A DNA stretch of 64,000 nt from Actinomadura mexicana (GTDB lineage: Bacteria > Actinomycetota > Actinomycetes > Streptosporangiales > Streptosporangiaceae): NCBI RefSeq assembly GCF_900188105.1, contig NZ_FZNP01000011.1, positions 62,001 through 126,000 on the forward strand. Direction: 5' to 3'. This document shows positions 16,921 to 26,361 of the stretch, piece by piece (position 1 is the first letter of the stretch; every line of letters begins with the position of its first letter). The position numbers and the translations under genes are program-made. The notes below the pieces were generated by a model, which worked only from the letters and a program-made list of their open reading frames with translations, made no database searches and was not told where the DNA came from.

Positions 16921-17367
16921 TCAGTGGCGGGTGGGGAGGCGGACGACGGTGACGAAGAAGTCGTCGATCTGCCGGATGGCCTGGATGAACTGGTCGAAGT
17001 CGACGGGCTTGGTGACGTAGGCGTTGGCGTGCAGCTTGTAGCTGCGCAGGATGTCCTCCTCCGCCGACGACGTGGTCAGCACCACCACCGGGATGGAGGC
17101 CAGCTCCGGGTCGGACTTGATCTCCTCCAGGACCTCGCGGCCGTCGCGCTTTGGCAGGTTGAGGTCGAGGAGGACCAGGTCCGGGCGGGGCGCGCCGACG
17201 TGGTCCGCCCGCTTGTACAGGAAGTCCAGGGCCTCCGCGCCGTCGCGGACGACCTGCAGCGTGTTGCCGACCTTGTTGTGCTCGAAGGCTTCGCGGGTCA
17301 TCAGCTCGTCACCGGGGTCGTCTTCGACCAGCAGGACGGTGATGGGCTGGACGGCAGTGCTGGTCAC
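16921..17367 (-). CDS. Single-domain response regulator (Rcp1-type receiver)
   Basis: A 148-residue stand-alone CheY-like receiver. The acidic pocket is VEDDPGD, the phospho-acceptor aspartate lies in LVLLDLNLPKRDG, the threonine/serine in VVLTTSSAEEDI and the lysine in AYVTKPVDF. The HNKVGNTLQVVRDGAEALDFL stretch is characteristic of receivers paired with phytochrome-like or CHASE3 kinases. There is no output domain. It starts at a GTG overlapping the stop of the kinase gene (GTGA) after an AAGGAG site, so it is the third member of a three-gene operon and the likely phosphotransfer partner of that kinase. Confidence 0.92.
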   Translation of the reverse strand: MTSTAVQPITVLLVEDDPGDELMTREAFEHNKVGNTLQVVRDGAEALDFLYKRADHVGAPRPDLVLLDLNLPKRDGREVLEEIKSDPELASIPVVVLTTSSAEEDILRSYKLHANAYVTKPVDFDQFIQAIRQIDDFFVTVVRLPTRH

Positions 17368-19130
17368 GAACTGGCTCCTTGGAGGTCGGTGGTCGAGGAG
17401 GGAACGTCGCCGTCGGGCGTGCCCGCGGCGGATGCGCCGGCGCCGTCCGAGATCGGGCCGGTCGGGGCTTCATCGGAGGCCGCCGCGCCGGCGGGCGTGG
17501 CGGACTGCTCTTCGGCCGAGAGGGTGAAGTGGAAGCGGGAGCCTTCCTCGCGGTCGGGGTCGAGCCAGATCCGGCCGCCGTGGTACTCGACGATCTTCTT
17601 GCACAGGGCCAGGCCGATGCCGGTGCCGGCGTAGGCGTCGCGGCTGTGCAGCCGCTGGAAGATGACGAAGATCTTGTCGGCGTACTCGGCGGGGATGCCG
17701 ATCCCGTTGTCGGTGACGGTCAGGTGCCAGTGCCCGTCCTCCCGCTCGCAGGTGACGCGGACGACCACGTCGCGGTCGGGGGAGCGGAACTTGACCGCGT
17801 TGCCGATCAGGTTCTGCCACAGCATCACCATGAGCGTGGCGTCCGCGGTGAGCTCCGGCAGGTCGTCGGGCCGCTCGATGCGGGCGCCGGCCTCGGTGAC
17901 GGCGTCGTCGAGGTTGGCCAGCGCCTGGTCCAGCGGCTCACCCAGCGAGAGCGTCCGCTGGTGCTGGTGCAGGCGGCCGACCCGGGAGAAGGTCAGCAGA
18001 TCGTTGATCAGCACCTGCATGCGCTTGGCGCCGTCCACCGCGAAGGCGATGTACTGGCGGCCGCGGTCGTCGAGCTGGTCGGCGCAGCGGCGCTCCAGCA
18101 TCTGGCAGAACGAGGCGACCTTGCGCAGCGGCTCCTGCAGGTCGTGGCTGGCGACGTAGGCGAACTGCTCCAGCTCGGCGTTGGAGCGGCGCAGCTCGAC
18201 GGTCTGCGCGTCCAGCTCAGCGGTCTGGCTCTGGAGCAGGCGCTCGCGTTCGGTGGACTGCTCCAGCGCCATCGTGATCCGGCCGCGCATCGCCTCCACG
18301 GCGTGGGCCACGTCGCGCACGTCGGCGGGGCCGTGCGCACCGATGACATGGGTGAAGTCGCCGTCGGCGACCCGGCGTGAAGCGGAGCGGAGCATGCGCA
18401 GCGGCCGGTCCACGGTGTAGTGCAGCAGGATCGCCAGCAGCGCCGCGGTCACCAGCAGCGCGATGAAAAGGGCGGTCAGCGTCCAGTCCCGCATGGTGCG
18501 GGTGTGGCGCAGGTCGGCGCGGCTCTCGGCGCGGACCTCGGCCAGGTGGCGGTTCTGGATCGCCCAGGTGGCGCGGACCTGGTCGAAGGCGGGCTTGCCC
18601 CGGGCCGCGGTGGCGGCCGCCTCGCCGCCGGGCCCCTGCTCGCGGACCTTGTCGATGACGACTGCGCCGTAGTCGCGGCGCCACGCCCCGATCGTCCGCT
18701 GGATCGCGTCGAGGTCGGCCCGCAGTTCGGGCTCGTCGGCCAGCAGCCGCTGCAGCCGCGCGAAAGACTCCTGCTCGGTGGCCAGCCCGTCGGTGTAGGG
18801 CTGCAGGAACTGCCGGTCGCCCGCCAGGGCGTAGCCCCGCACGCCGGTCTCCTGGTTGAGCATGGCCATCTGCATCCGGCTCGCCTCGACCTGCACCGGC
18901 GCGATCCTGTCCACCAGCCGGTCCGAGGCCCGCGCGGTGTCCTCCAGCAGGCTCTGGACCGCCACCGCGCCGGTGACGGTGAGTACGACGATCAGCAGCG
19001 CGGCCAGCATGAACCAGGTCCGGACGGTCAGTCCCCGCCGTCGCGGGGGGCCGCTCGCCGGGGCCGGTGCGGGGAGACCGGCGGATTCGGCCGTCTCGGT
19101 GTCCCGCGCCGTCAGGGGCGGTGTGCTCAT
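17364..19130 (-). CDS. CHASE3-HAMP sensor histidine kinase
   Basis: A 588-residue membrane kinase. Two membrane helices (about residues 37-60 and 217-238) bracket an extracytoplasmic CHASE3 domain marked by NQETGVRGYALAGDRQFLQP. HAMP follows, then a coiled linker, the dimerisation domain with His329 in VASHDLQEPLRKV, and a HATPase with N-box WQNLIGNAVKF, G1 DNGIGIP and G2 GTGIGLALCKKI. The C-terminus has an extra ~60-residue alanine/proline-rich tail. The ATG at 19130 overlaps the stop of the upstream receiver-phosphatase gene (ATGA). It probably passes phosphate to the receivers encoded on either side. Confidence 0.92.
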   Translation of the reverse strand: MSTPPLTARDTETAESAGLPAPAPASGPPRRRGLTVRTWFMLAALLIVVLTVTGAVAVQSLLEDTARASDRLVDRIAPVQVEASRMQMAMLNQETGVRGYALAGDRQFLQPYTDGLATEQESFARLQRLLADEPELRADLDAIQRTIGAWRRDYGAVVIDKVREQGPGGEAAATAARGKPAFDQVRATWAIQNRHLAEVRAESRADLRHTRTMRDWTLTALFIALLVTAALLAILLHYTVDRPLRMLRSASRRVADGDFTHVIGAHGPADVRDVAHAVEAMRGRITMALEQSTERERLLQSQTAELDAQTVELRRSNAELEQFAYVASHDLQEPLRKVASFCQMLERRCADQLDDRGRQYIAFAVDGAKRMQVLINDLLTFSRVGRLHQHQRTLSLGEPLDQALANLDDAVTEAGARIERPDDLPELTADATLMVMLWQNLIGNAVKFRSPDRDVVVRVTCEREDGHWHLTVTDNGIGIPAEYADKIFVIFQRLHSRDAYAGTGIGLALCKKIVEYHGGRIWLDPDREEGSRFHFTLSAEEQSATPAGAAASDEAPTGPISDGAGASAAGTPDGDVPSSTTDLQGASS

Positions 19131-20407
19131 GTGGGGGTCCATCCAAGGTGAATGACGGCGACGTCGTCGTCCAGGCCGCCGTGCTGGAGCGAGGCCGCCT
19201 CGACGTCGGTGATGAGTGTGTCGACGAAGTCGTCGGGGGAGAGCGTGCGGTGCCCCTGGGCGAGCTGGAGCAGGCCGGTCAGGTCCAGGCGCCGGCCTTC
19301 GGCGTTGATCTGGCCCTCGAACAGGCCGTCGGTGAACAGGACGAGCGAGGCCCCCGCCGGCAGCGGGACGTCGTGCTCGCGCCAGCCGGCCAGCCCGGGC
19401 ACCATGCCCACGCCCAGCCCGCCCGGCGGCTCGACCAGCCGGACCTCGCCGTTCCCGTGCAGCAGGAACCCGGGGTGCCCGGCGCGCACGACCCGCGCCA
19501 CGGGCCGGTCGGGGAACAGCGTCGCCGTGATGAGGGTGACGAACATCTCGGAGCCGCCGTGCTCCCCGGCCAGCAGCTCCTCCAGGAGTTCGACCACCCG
19601 CGCTCCACGGGCTCCGGCCAGCACGAACGATCGCCACGCCACCCGCAGGCTGACGCCGAGGGCCGCCGAGGCGGGACCGTGCCCGGCCACGTCCCCGATC
19701 ACCGCGTGCACCAGCCCGTCGCCGGTCTCCACCACGTCGTAGAAGTCCCCGCCCAGCAGGGAGTGCGCCCGGCCCGGCCGGTACCGCGAGACGACCCGCA
19801 GGCGCGGATTGGACACCCTCGGGCGCGGCAGCAGCCCGCGCTCCAGCCGGGCGTTCTCCTGGGCCCGCATCCGCTGGACCTGCAGCGCCGCGACCGCCTG
19901 CTGGACCTGGCGCCGCTGCACCGCGTACCGGATCGCCCGCCCGAGCCGATCCGCCTCCAGGTGGTCCTTGGACAGATAGTCCTGCGCGCCGGCGGCCATC
20001 GCCGCGGTGCCCGCCTGCGACTCGGCGAGCCCGGTCAGCACCACCACCGCGGCGCCCGGCGCCCACTCCAGCACCTGCCGGAGCACCGTCAGGCCCTGCG
20101 ACTCGCCCAGGTGCAGGTCCAGCAGCACGCAGTCGGGCACGGGGTTCGCCGACAACGGGCCCCGCGCTTCGGGAAGCGAACGCACCCACTGCAGCGACGC
20201 GCGCAGCCCGGTGTCGGCGAGCGTGTCCTCCACCAGGAGCGCGTCGGCGGAATCGTCCTCCACCAGCAGCACCCGCAGCGGCCCGAGATCAGGCCCGCCG
20301 TCGGCGGCGCCGGTGATCGCGACCGGCATGCGCGGTCCGGGCGGCGCGGAAGAGGTCGCCTCGAGGCCGGTCGTCTCAAGACCGTGCGACATCAGTCCGT
20401 CCACCAC
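19127..20407 (-). CDS. Response regulator with PP2C (SpoIIE/RsbU-type) phosphatase output
   Basis: A 426-residue protein. The N-terminal receiver (about residues 42-160) has the acidic pair VEDDSAD, the phospho-aspartate in CVLLDLHLG and the lysine in YLSKDHLEA. A helical linker follows. The PP2C domain then shows LLGGDFYDVVE, VIGDVAGHGPASAALGV, VRAGHPGFLL, LFTDGLFEG and the final GGLDDDVAVI, giving all the metal-binding aspartates. Such proteins dephosphorylate STAS anti-sigma antagonists, linking a two-component signal to partner switching. It is first in a three-gene overlapping operon; STAS genes lie 0.7-1.5 kb upstream on the same strand. Confidence 0.92.
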   Translation of the reverse strand: MVDGLMSHGLETTGLEATSSAPPGPRMPVAITGAADGGPDLGPLRVLLVEDDSADALLVEDTLADTGLRASLQWVRSLPEARGPLSANPVPDCVLLDLHLGESQGLTVLRQVLEWAPGAAVVVLTGLAESQAGTAAMAAGAQDYLSKDHLEADRLGRAIRYAVQRRQVQQAVAALQVQRMRAQENARLERGLLPRPRVSNPRLRVVSRYRPGRAHSLLGGDFYDVVETGDGLVHAVIGDVAGHGPASAALGVSLRVAWRSFVLAGARGARVVELLEELLAGEHGGSEMFVTLITATLFPDRPVARVVRAGHPGFLLHGNGEVRLVEPPGGLGVGMVPGLAGWREHDVPLPAGASLVLFTDGLFEGQINAEGRRLDLTGLLQLAQGHRTLSPDDFVDTLITDVEAASLQHGGLDDDVAVIHLGWTPT

Positions 20408-20582
20408 CCTTCCCCCTCCGCCCCGCAGGTGCCGCGCCGATAGTAGTTGCCTTATGGCAACTATGCATCAGCGGCGCACTGCTCCGTGACGCATCCGAGT
20501 CCTGTGTGACCTGCCCGACCGCGACCGTAACGCACCGGCGCCCGTGGCCCGTCCGGCCGGCTCTCCCGCCGCGCCGCACCTT

Positions 20583-20954
20583 CTACCGGCCCCGCGCCGG
20601 CGCGGGAGCGCCGGTGGCGCCGGGCGCAGACCGGGCCGGGCCGGGCGGTGCGTCACGACCTGCGAACAGTTCGATGAGGGCCTGGACGTCGTGGTCGGCT
20701 TCGGCGGGGTGCCGGAAGGGGCGGTCGGCGTTGACGGTGTAGCGGTTGCGGCGTCCGATCCGGGTGCGGGTGAGGTAGCCCGCCTCCTCCAGATCCGTGA
20801 TGATCAGCTGGGCCGCGCGCTCGGTGATCCCGGTGTCCTGGGCGACGTCGCGGACCCGCAGGTCGGGGTCGCGCGCGATGACGATCAGAACCCGCGCGTG
20901 GTTGGTCAGGAACTTCCACGGCTTGTCGTCGCGCCGTCTCGGTGCGCTCTCCAT
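20583..20954 (-). CDS. Winged-helix (MarR/HTH_24-type) transcriptional regulator
   Basis: A 123-residue protein with one winged-helix domain: TNHARVLIVIARDPDLRVRD, then the recognition part ERAAQLIITDLEEAGYLTRT followed by the wing RIGRRNRYTVN. The C-terminal DHDVQALIELFAG is shared by a group of small actinobacterial regulators found near kinase and STAS genes; the last ~20 residues are alanine/proline-rich. No ligand domain is visible. It is transcribed alone between the kinase operon and the STAS genes. Its targets cannot be named from sequence. Confidence 0.85.
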   Translation of the reverse strand: MESAPRRRDDKPWKFLTNHARVLIVIARDPDLRVRDVAQDTGITERAAQLIITDLEEAGYLTRTRIGRRNRYTVNADRPFRHPAEADHDVQALIELFAGRDAPPGPARSAPGATGAPAPARGR

Positions 20955-21141
20955 CCGCCCGCCTCGCCTTCCCGCGTCCGCCTTCCCCGCCGCGGGGGCG
21001 CGGTGACCGCCGGTCGGCGGGGTCCGCCGCCGGGTGGGAGGAGGCCGTGCTCAGAGCGTCATCATACGAGCATTCTTTGAGGAATAGTATTTCCTGTAAC
21101 GACCTTGGTGCATGGCCGTTCCCGGCGTCCGAGTCGCGGAC

Positions 21142-21510
21142 TCAGCCGTCCCGCGGCCCGGCGCCCGGCGGCGGCGACCCGGCCAGCGCGGCGTCGAGGG
21201 TCGGATGGATGGTCAGGCGCTCGTCGACGTGCGTGATCTGCAGGACGCGGCGCACCGCGTCCTGCAGCGGGCCGGCCAGCACGGCGCTGCCGCCGCGCCC
21301 CTCGGCCGCCAGGTAGAACCGCATCAGCAGGCTGAGGCCCACCGAGTCCAGGTACCGCAGGCCGCTCAGGTCGAGGACCAGGTGCTCGCCGTGCTCGCTG
21401 CGCAGCCGGCGCATCCGCTGCTCGACCTGCTGCGCGGTGTCCAGTGCCAGATCCCCGGTCATCGTGATCACTGTCCAGCCGTCCCGCGCGTGGCCGGTCA
21501 CCTCGGCCAT
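21142..21510 (-). CDS. STAS-domain anti-sigma factor antagonist
   Basis: A 122-residue SpoIIAA/RsbV-like protein. The phospho-acceptor serine is in LSGLRYLDSVGLSLLMRF (the D-S-x-G-L-S core), preceded by LVLDLSGL. When dephosphorylated such proteins capture a switch kinase (RsbW/SpoIIAB type) and free a sigma factor or other target. It begins after a GGAGG site. It follows, 67 bp downstream, the second STAS gene and the giant kinase-phosphatase, so it may belong to the same operon. Confidence 0.9.
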   Translation of the reverse strand: MAEVTGHARDGWTVITMTGDLALDTAQQVEQRMRRLRSEHGEHLVLDLSGLRYLDSVGLSLLMRFYLAAEGRGGSAVLAGPLQDAVRRVLQITHVDERLTIHPTLDAALAGSPPPGAGPRDG

Positions 21511-21577
21511 GGCGTTGCCTCCACGTCGTTCCGCTTCCTGTGGGTCGGGGCCCGGCGCCGCCGGTGCGCCGTGGACG

Positions 21578-21910
21578 TCAGTTGTGCTCGGTCCTGCGCG
21601 GTGCGGCGTCGGGCGGGGTGAGGTGGACGGTGGCCAGCTCCGGGAACCCGGAGAGGGTCAGCACCGGTTCCAGGAGCGGCGGAGCGACCAGTTCGAGATG
21701 GTCCGCATGGTCGAACAGGACGCTCAGGCCCGCGCTATCAAGGTACTCGACCGCGCTGAGGTCCAGGACGACTTTGCCCGCGTCCCCGTGCGCGGTGTCC
21801 AGTGCGGCGGCGAGGTTCCCGCTGTTGCTCATGTCGATCTCGCCGACGGCCGTCACGAGCGCCCTCCCGTCCGGGCGCCGGGCGGTCGTGAGGGTCAGGG
21901 GTGTGCTCAT
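21578..21910 (-). CDS. STAS-domain anti-sigma factor antagonist overlapping the giant regulator gene
   Basis: A 110-residue STAS protein. The core motif is VVLDLSAVEYLDSAGLSVLF with the regulatory serine in D-S-A-G-L, and the N-terminal VGEIDMSNSGNL is also typical. Its ATG at 21910 overlaps the stop codon of the 1393-residue kinase/phosphatase (ATGA), so the two are made in step. It is the obvious substrate for that protein's PP2C domain and the obvious partner for its C-terminal anti-sigma ATPase domain. This assignment is inference from overlap and family logic. Confidence 0.9.
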   Translation of the reverse strand: MSTPLTLTTARRPDGRALVTAVGEIDMSNSGNLAAALDTAHGDAGKVVLDLSAVEYLDSAGLSVLFDHADHLELVAPPLLEPVLTLSGFPELATVHLTPPDAAPRRTEHN

Positions 21911-24900
21911 GAGCCAATCCTGGTGTGCATGTGAACGGTGGTGCCGTCCGGTCCGGGCGTGATCGTGAGCTTGTTCATCAGCGCGCGCATCAGCCCGGTG
22001 CCGCGCCCGCGGTTGTGGTCGGCGCCGGCGCGGGGCGGCTTCCACCGGCCGGTGTCGGCGATGGTCAGGTGCACCTGGTCGACGAAGGCCTCGGCCCGCA
22101 GCCGGACGGTGTGCACGCCGGCGGCGGGCCGGCCGTGCTCGACGGCGTTCGCGCAGGCCTCGCCGGCGGCCACCAGCACGCCCTGGGCGGTGCGGCGGGG
22201 GAGCTGGCACTGGGCGAGCCAGCCGCGCAGCGCCTCCCGGAGCGGGGCGAGTTGCGAGGACTCGGCGGGGAAGCTCACGTCCAGCGGCGCGGGATGCCGG
22301 TACAGCATCAGCGCGACGTCGTCGTCGTAGCCGTCCGGCGGGGCCAGGCTCGTCATGATGTGGGTGGCGAGCTCGTCCACTCCCCGCTTGCCGCCGTCCT
22401 GGACGGCGTGGCCGACCCGCTCGATGCCCTCGTGCAGGGAGCGGCGGCGGCGTTCGACGAGGCCGTCGGTGTACAGCAGCACGGTGCCCCGGGCGGGGAC
22501 GACGGCCGCGGCGTCGGGCCGGGGCCGGGGCGAGCCGACGGCGATCGGGACGGACCTGCCGCCTTCCAGCAGCCGGGTGGTGCCGTCGGGTCCGGCGAGG
22601 ATGGCGGGCGGGTGCCCGGCGCTCGAGTAGGTGAGGTCGCCGGTCGCGGGGTTCAGGACGCCGCAGAAGACGGTGGAGCACCGGGCTCCGGGAATGCCGG
22701 CGGCGAAGCGGTCGAGGGCCGTGAGGGTCCGCGCGGGGCCGGCGTCCTGGAGCAGGAGGGCCCGGCAGGCACTGCGCAGCTGGCCCATGACGGTGGCCGC
22801 CTCCAGTCCGCGGCCGACGCAGTCGCCCACGATGATGCCGATGCGGCCGTCGGGGAGAGCGAAGATGTCGTACCAGTCGCCGCCGACCTCCAGCGGCCGC
22901 GCCGCGGGCTCGTACCGGACGGCGAACCCGACGGGCAGCTCGGACGGGCCGAGGATGGAGCGCTGCAGGGCGAGGGCCGTCTCGCGCTGCTGGTCGATGA
23001 GGTTGGCGCGGGACAGCCCCTGGGCGAGGCGTCCGGCGAGCAGGGACAGCAGCAGCCGGTCCTGGTCGGTGAAGGGTCGCCGCTCGTTCAGGTCGATCCA
23101 GAGGACGAGGATGCCGTGGGGGTGTTCGAGCGTGATCGCGGCTGGGTGCTCGGCGACGGGGGTGAGGGTCGGGTGCTCGCGCAGCGCCGCCAGGTCCCGG
23201 CGGCGCTCCTCGGGCAGGTCCTGCCAGGTCAGCCCCGGCTCGGTGGAGGTCAGCGCGGGCGGTCCGCCGTCGAAGACGGCCGCCAGCACCCGCTCGGCGT
23301 ACCAGAGGTCCCGCAGCTCCTCCAGTGCGCCGGCCAGGGTGTCGCGCAGGTTCACGGCCTCGGTGAGGCGCATGCTGAGGGCCGCGAGGGCGCTCTCGCG
23401 CTGGATGGCGTAGTGGTCGGCGGTGATGTCCCGGAAGGTGCCGACGATGACCCGGCGCCCGGTCTCGGGGTCGTGGACGTGGTTGAAGGCGACGCTGACC
23501 CAGACCCGGTGGCCGTCGCGGTGCCTGACGGGTACGTCGAAGGTGCCGCGCTCCCTCCCCAGCATGCCGCCGAAGGCTTTGGCGACCTCCCGGTGCGCTT
23601 CGAGGTCGGTCCTCCCGTCCGGCCACCAGGGAGGCCGCGGGGGGTAGGGGAGCCCGGCGGGACCGTAGCCGAGGATGTCGGTGAAGGCCGTGTTGAACTC
23701 GATGACGGCGCCGTCCTCGTCGCAGACGAAGAACGCCTCCTGCAGGGAGTCGACCAGCGCGCTGCGCCACCGGGCGTGGTGCCCGCGCAGCCGGGCCAGC
23801 TCCACGTTGGCCCGCACGCGGGCCAGGAGCTCGGCGGCGGCGAAGGGCTTGAGCAGGTAGTCGTCGGCGCCCGCCCGCAAACCCTCGATCGAGGCCTCCT
23901 GCCCCGCGCGGGCCGACAGCAGCAGCACCGGCAGGGCGGCGGTGCGCGGGTCGCCGCGCAGCGCGGCGACCAGCTCCAGCCCGTCCACGTACGGCATCAT
24001 CACGTCGCTGACCACCATGTCGACCGCGGTCTCGCGGACCGCGTCGAGGGCGGCCCGGCCGTCGCCGACGGCGTCGACCTCGTAGCCGGCGCCGCGCAGC
24101 AGCCGGGTGAGGTACTCGCGCATGTCGGCGTTGTCGTCGGCGACCAGCACCCGCGCCGGCGCCTCGGGCGCGAGCGCCGCGACCGGCCCGGCCGGCGTCG
24201 GGTCGGTCGAGTTCGGGTCCCCGCCGCCGGGATGCTCGGCGGGGAGCCAGCGCAGCGCCTCCTGGACGTAGGGGTCGGCGGTGACCGACGCCGCCGTGGA
24301 GGGGCGCGCCGGGGCGACCGCGCCGGCGGGCAGGTGGTCGGCCCCGAACGGCAGCCGGACGGTGAAGCGGGTGCCCTCGCCCTCGCTGCTGGTGGCGGTG
24401 ATGGTCCCGCCGTGCAGGCCGACGAGCTCCTTGACCAGGGCCAGACCGATGCCGCTGCCCTCGTTGGAGCGGGCCCGGGTGTTCTCGACCCGGTGGAAGC
24501 GCTCGAACAGCCGTGGCAGCTCGTCCTCGGCGACCCCGACCCCGGTGTCGGCCACCGTCACCTGCGCCAGCCCGTCCTCGACCCCCACCCGGACGTGGAT
24601 CGCCCCGTCGAAGGTGAACTTCAGCGCGTTGCTGAGCAGGTTCAGGACCACCTTCTCCCACATGTCGCGGTCGACGTACACCGGCTCGGGGAGCGGGTCG
24701 CACTCGACGTCGAACTCCAGGCCCGCCCTGTCCACGGCGGAACGGAAGACGCTGGCCAGCTCGGCGGTGACCTCGGGCAGGTCGACCGGCTCGTAGCGCG
24801 CCTGCATCCGGCCGGCCTCGATGCGGGAGAAGTCCAGCAGGGAGTTGACGAGCCTGCCGAGGCGCAGCCCGTTGCGGTGGATGACGTCCAGCTCCTGCCG

Positions 24901-26088
24901 CGCCTGCTCGTCGGTGTCGTCCAGGCGGGCGCGCAGCTCCTGCACCGGACCCATGATCAGGGTCAGCGGGGTGCGGAACTCGTGGCTGATGTTGGAGAAG
25001 AACGTCGTCTTGGCGCGGTCGAGCTCGGCGAGCTCCTCGGCGCGCCGCCGCTGGGCCTGGTAACTGCGGGCGCTGCCGATCCCCGCCGCGATGTGCCCGG
25101 CGGTCAGTTCCACGAAGCCGCGGTAGGCCTCGTCCAGCTGGCGGTACGGGTTCAGGGCGGCCACCAGGAACCCGTACGGCGCGCGGCCCTGCCGCAGCAG
25201 CGGCACCGCCAGCGCCTGGGCCGCCGGCTGGGGCCAGTCCCCGGAGGGCAGGACCCCGAACTGAGGATCATCGAGCTGCATCAGCACCGATTCTCCCCGC
25301 GCAAGTGCCGCTGCGGGCCAGACTTCGTGTGGTTCGTCCACAGCCAGCTCGGCGGGCGCGGCCGGATGGTCGCGGGAGACCCCGGTCGCTCCCGCGAGCC
25401 GTGCCGTCCGGCCGTCCTCGAACAGGTAGGTCAGCGTGAAAGGAAGATCCTTCCGGTTGCGGTCGAGTTGCCGGTCGGCGAAGGCGAGCGTCTCCTCCTC
25501 CGTCCGGATCACGCTGGGGTCGGACCCCAGCTCCCGCAGGGTCGCCATCCGCCGCTCGCCGATGACCCGTTCGGTCTCCTCGTTGACCACGCAGAGCATG
25601 CCGACCACGTCGCCGGTGTCGTCGCGCAGCGGGCTGTAGGAGAAGGTGTGGTAGGTCTCCTCGGGATATCCCGATCGTTCGAGGAACAGAAGCAGCGCCT
25701 CGTCCCAGGTCGCCTTCCCCGTGCTGAGCACCGTGTCGATCCTCGGCCCGATGTCGTCCCAGATCTCGCTCCACACCTCGCCGGCCGGCCGGCCCAGCGC
25801 CCACGGGTACTTTCGCCCGAGGGTGTCGCGTCGGTAGGCGGCGTTGCAGAAGAACGTCAGCTCGGGCCCCCAGGCCATCCACATCGAGAACCTGGACGAC
25901 AGCAGGATGTCGACCGCCGTCCGCAGGCTCTGCGGCCAGCCGTCCGGGGTCCCGAGCGGCGTCGCCGCCCAGTCGACCGCGGCGAGATCCGGGCCGATCT
26001 CCCCGTCGCCGGAGAACAGGCCGGCCCCCGCCCGCGGCTCGCGTCCGGCCTCCTCAGGACGCCCGGCGTCCTCCGAAAGCGCCACCAC
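21907..26088 (-). CDS. Giant hybrid kinase / PP2C phosphatase / anti-sigma ATPase regulator
   Basis: A 1393-residue soluble protein whose domains can be read in order: PAS-like (residues ~50-170), GAF (~185-345), HisKA with His369 in SNISHEFRTPL, HATPase (~480-582; NLLSNALKF, GSGIGLALVKEL), receiver (~646-760; Asp695 in VVSDVMMPYVDG, lysine in YLLKPFA), PAS with PAC (~780-890), GAF (~900-1025), PP2C (~1060-1265; VGGDWYDIF, GDCVGRG, SSAGHPPAI, LYTDGLVE, YDDDVAL) and an RsbW-like HATPase (~1275-1390; GEACANAVEHG, GRGTGLMRALM). It joins a complete phosphorelay to both enzymes of a partner switch. The GTG at 26088 follows a purine-rich run very closely; the next codon, also GTG, is an alternative. 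It is coupled to a STAS gene. Confidence 0.93.
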   Translation of the reverse strand: MVALSEDAGRPEEAGREPRAGAGLFSGDGEIGPDLAAVDWAATPLGTPDGWPQSLRTAVDILLSSRFSMWMAWGPELTFFCNAAYRRDTLGRKYPWALGRPAGEVWSEIWDDIGPRIDTVLSTGKATWDEALLLFLERSGYPEETYHTFSYSPLRDDTGDVVGMLCVVNEETERVIGERRMATLRELGSDPSVIRTEEETLAFADRQLDRNRKDLPFTLTYLFEDGRTARLAGATGVSRDHPAAPAELAVDEPHEVWPAAALARGESVLMQLDDPQFGVLPSGDWPQPAAQALAVPLLRQGRAPYGFLVAALNPYRQLDEAYRGFVELTAGHIAAGIGSARSYQAQRRRAEELAELDRAKTTFFSNISHEFRTPLTLIMGPVQELRARLDDTDEQARQELDVIHRNGLRLGRLVNSLLDFSRIEAGRMQARYEPVDLPEVTAELASVFRSAVDRAGLEFDVECDPLPEPVYVDRDMWEKVVLNLLSNALKFTFDGAIHVRVGVEDGLAQVTVADTGVGVAEDELPRLFERFHRVENTRARSNEGSGIGLALVKELVGLHGGTITATSSEGEGTRFTVRLPFGADHLPAGAVAPARPSTAASVTADPYVQEALRWLPAEHPGGGDPNSTDPTPAGPVAALAPEAPARVLVADDNADMREYLTRLLRGAGYEVDAVGDGRAALDAVRETAVDMVVSDVMMPYVDGLELVAALRGDPRTAALPVLLLSARAGQEASIEGLRAGADDYLLKPFAAAELLARVRANVELARLRGHHARWRSALVDSLQEAFFVCDEDGAVIEFNTAFTDILGYGPAGLPYPPRPPWWPDGRTDLEAHREVAKAFGGMLGRERGTFDVPVRHRDGHRVWVSVAFNHVHDPETGRRVIVGTFRDITADHYAIQRESALAALSMRLTEAVNLRDTLAGALEELRDLWYAERVLAAVFDGGPPALTSTEPGLTWQDLPEERRRDLAALREHPTLTPVAEHPAAITLEHPHGILVLWIDLNERRPFTDQDRLLLSLLAGRLAQGLSRANLIDQQRETALALQRSILGPSELPVGFAVRYEPAARPLEVGGDWYDIFALPDGRIGIIVGDCVGRGLEAATVMGQLRSACRALLLQDAGPARTLTALDRFAAGIPGARCSTVFCGVLNPATGDLTYSSAGHPPAILAGPDGTTRLLEGGRSVPIAVGSPRPRPDAAAVVPARGTVLLYTDGLVERRRRSLHEGIERVGHAVQDGGKRGVDELATHIMTSLAPPDGYDDDVALMLYRHPAPLDVSFPAESSQLAPLREALRGWLAQCQLPRRTAQGVLVAAGEACANAVEHGRPAAGVHTVRLRAEAFVDQVHLTIADTGRWKPPRAGADHNRGRGTGLMRALMNKLTITPGPDGTTVHMHTRIGS

Positions 26089-26361
26089 ACCCCTCTTTCA
26101 CTCAGGTGATCACCAACCGCGTCCCCCGGACCTCGCACGCGCCCGCACGCGGATGGCCAAGCCTTTACCCCGGAAAACGCGGAGGCAACAACCATTTCTC
26201 CGGCCCTGGACGCCCGTCGCGCCGCGCGGCCCGTGGCGTCCCGCCTCCCCCCGCACCGCGGGCCGTCCAGGTCATGACTGAAGTGATAAGCAGTACAAAG
26301 AGGGTAAAGCCCTTTTTCTGGCGGGACTGCCGCCGCCCGGTCCCGACCAGAGGAGGTGACG

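Noticed and set aside
21925..26109. 1394-codon open frame on the + strand opposite the giant regulator
   Set aside because: It is the mirror of the real gene: glycine/arginine/valine/histidine-rich, with no domain, while the opposite strand encodes eight recognisable domains.
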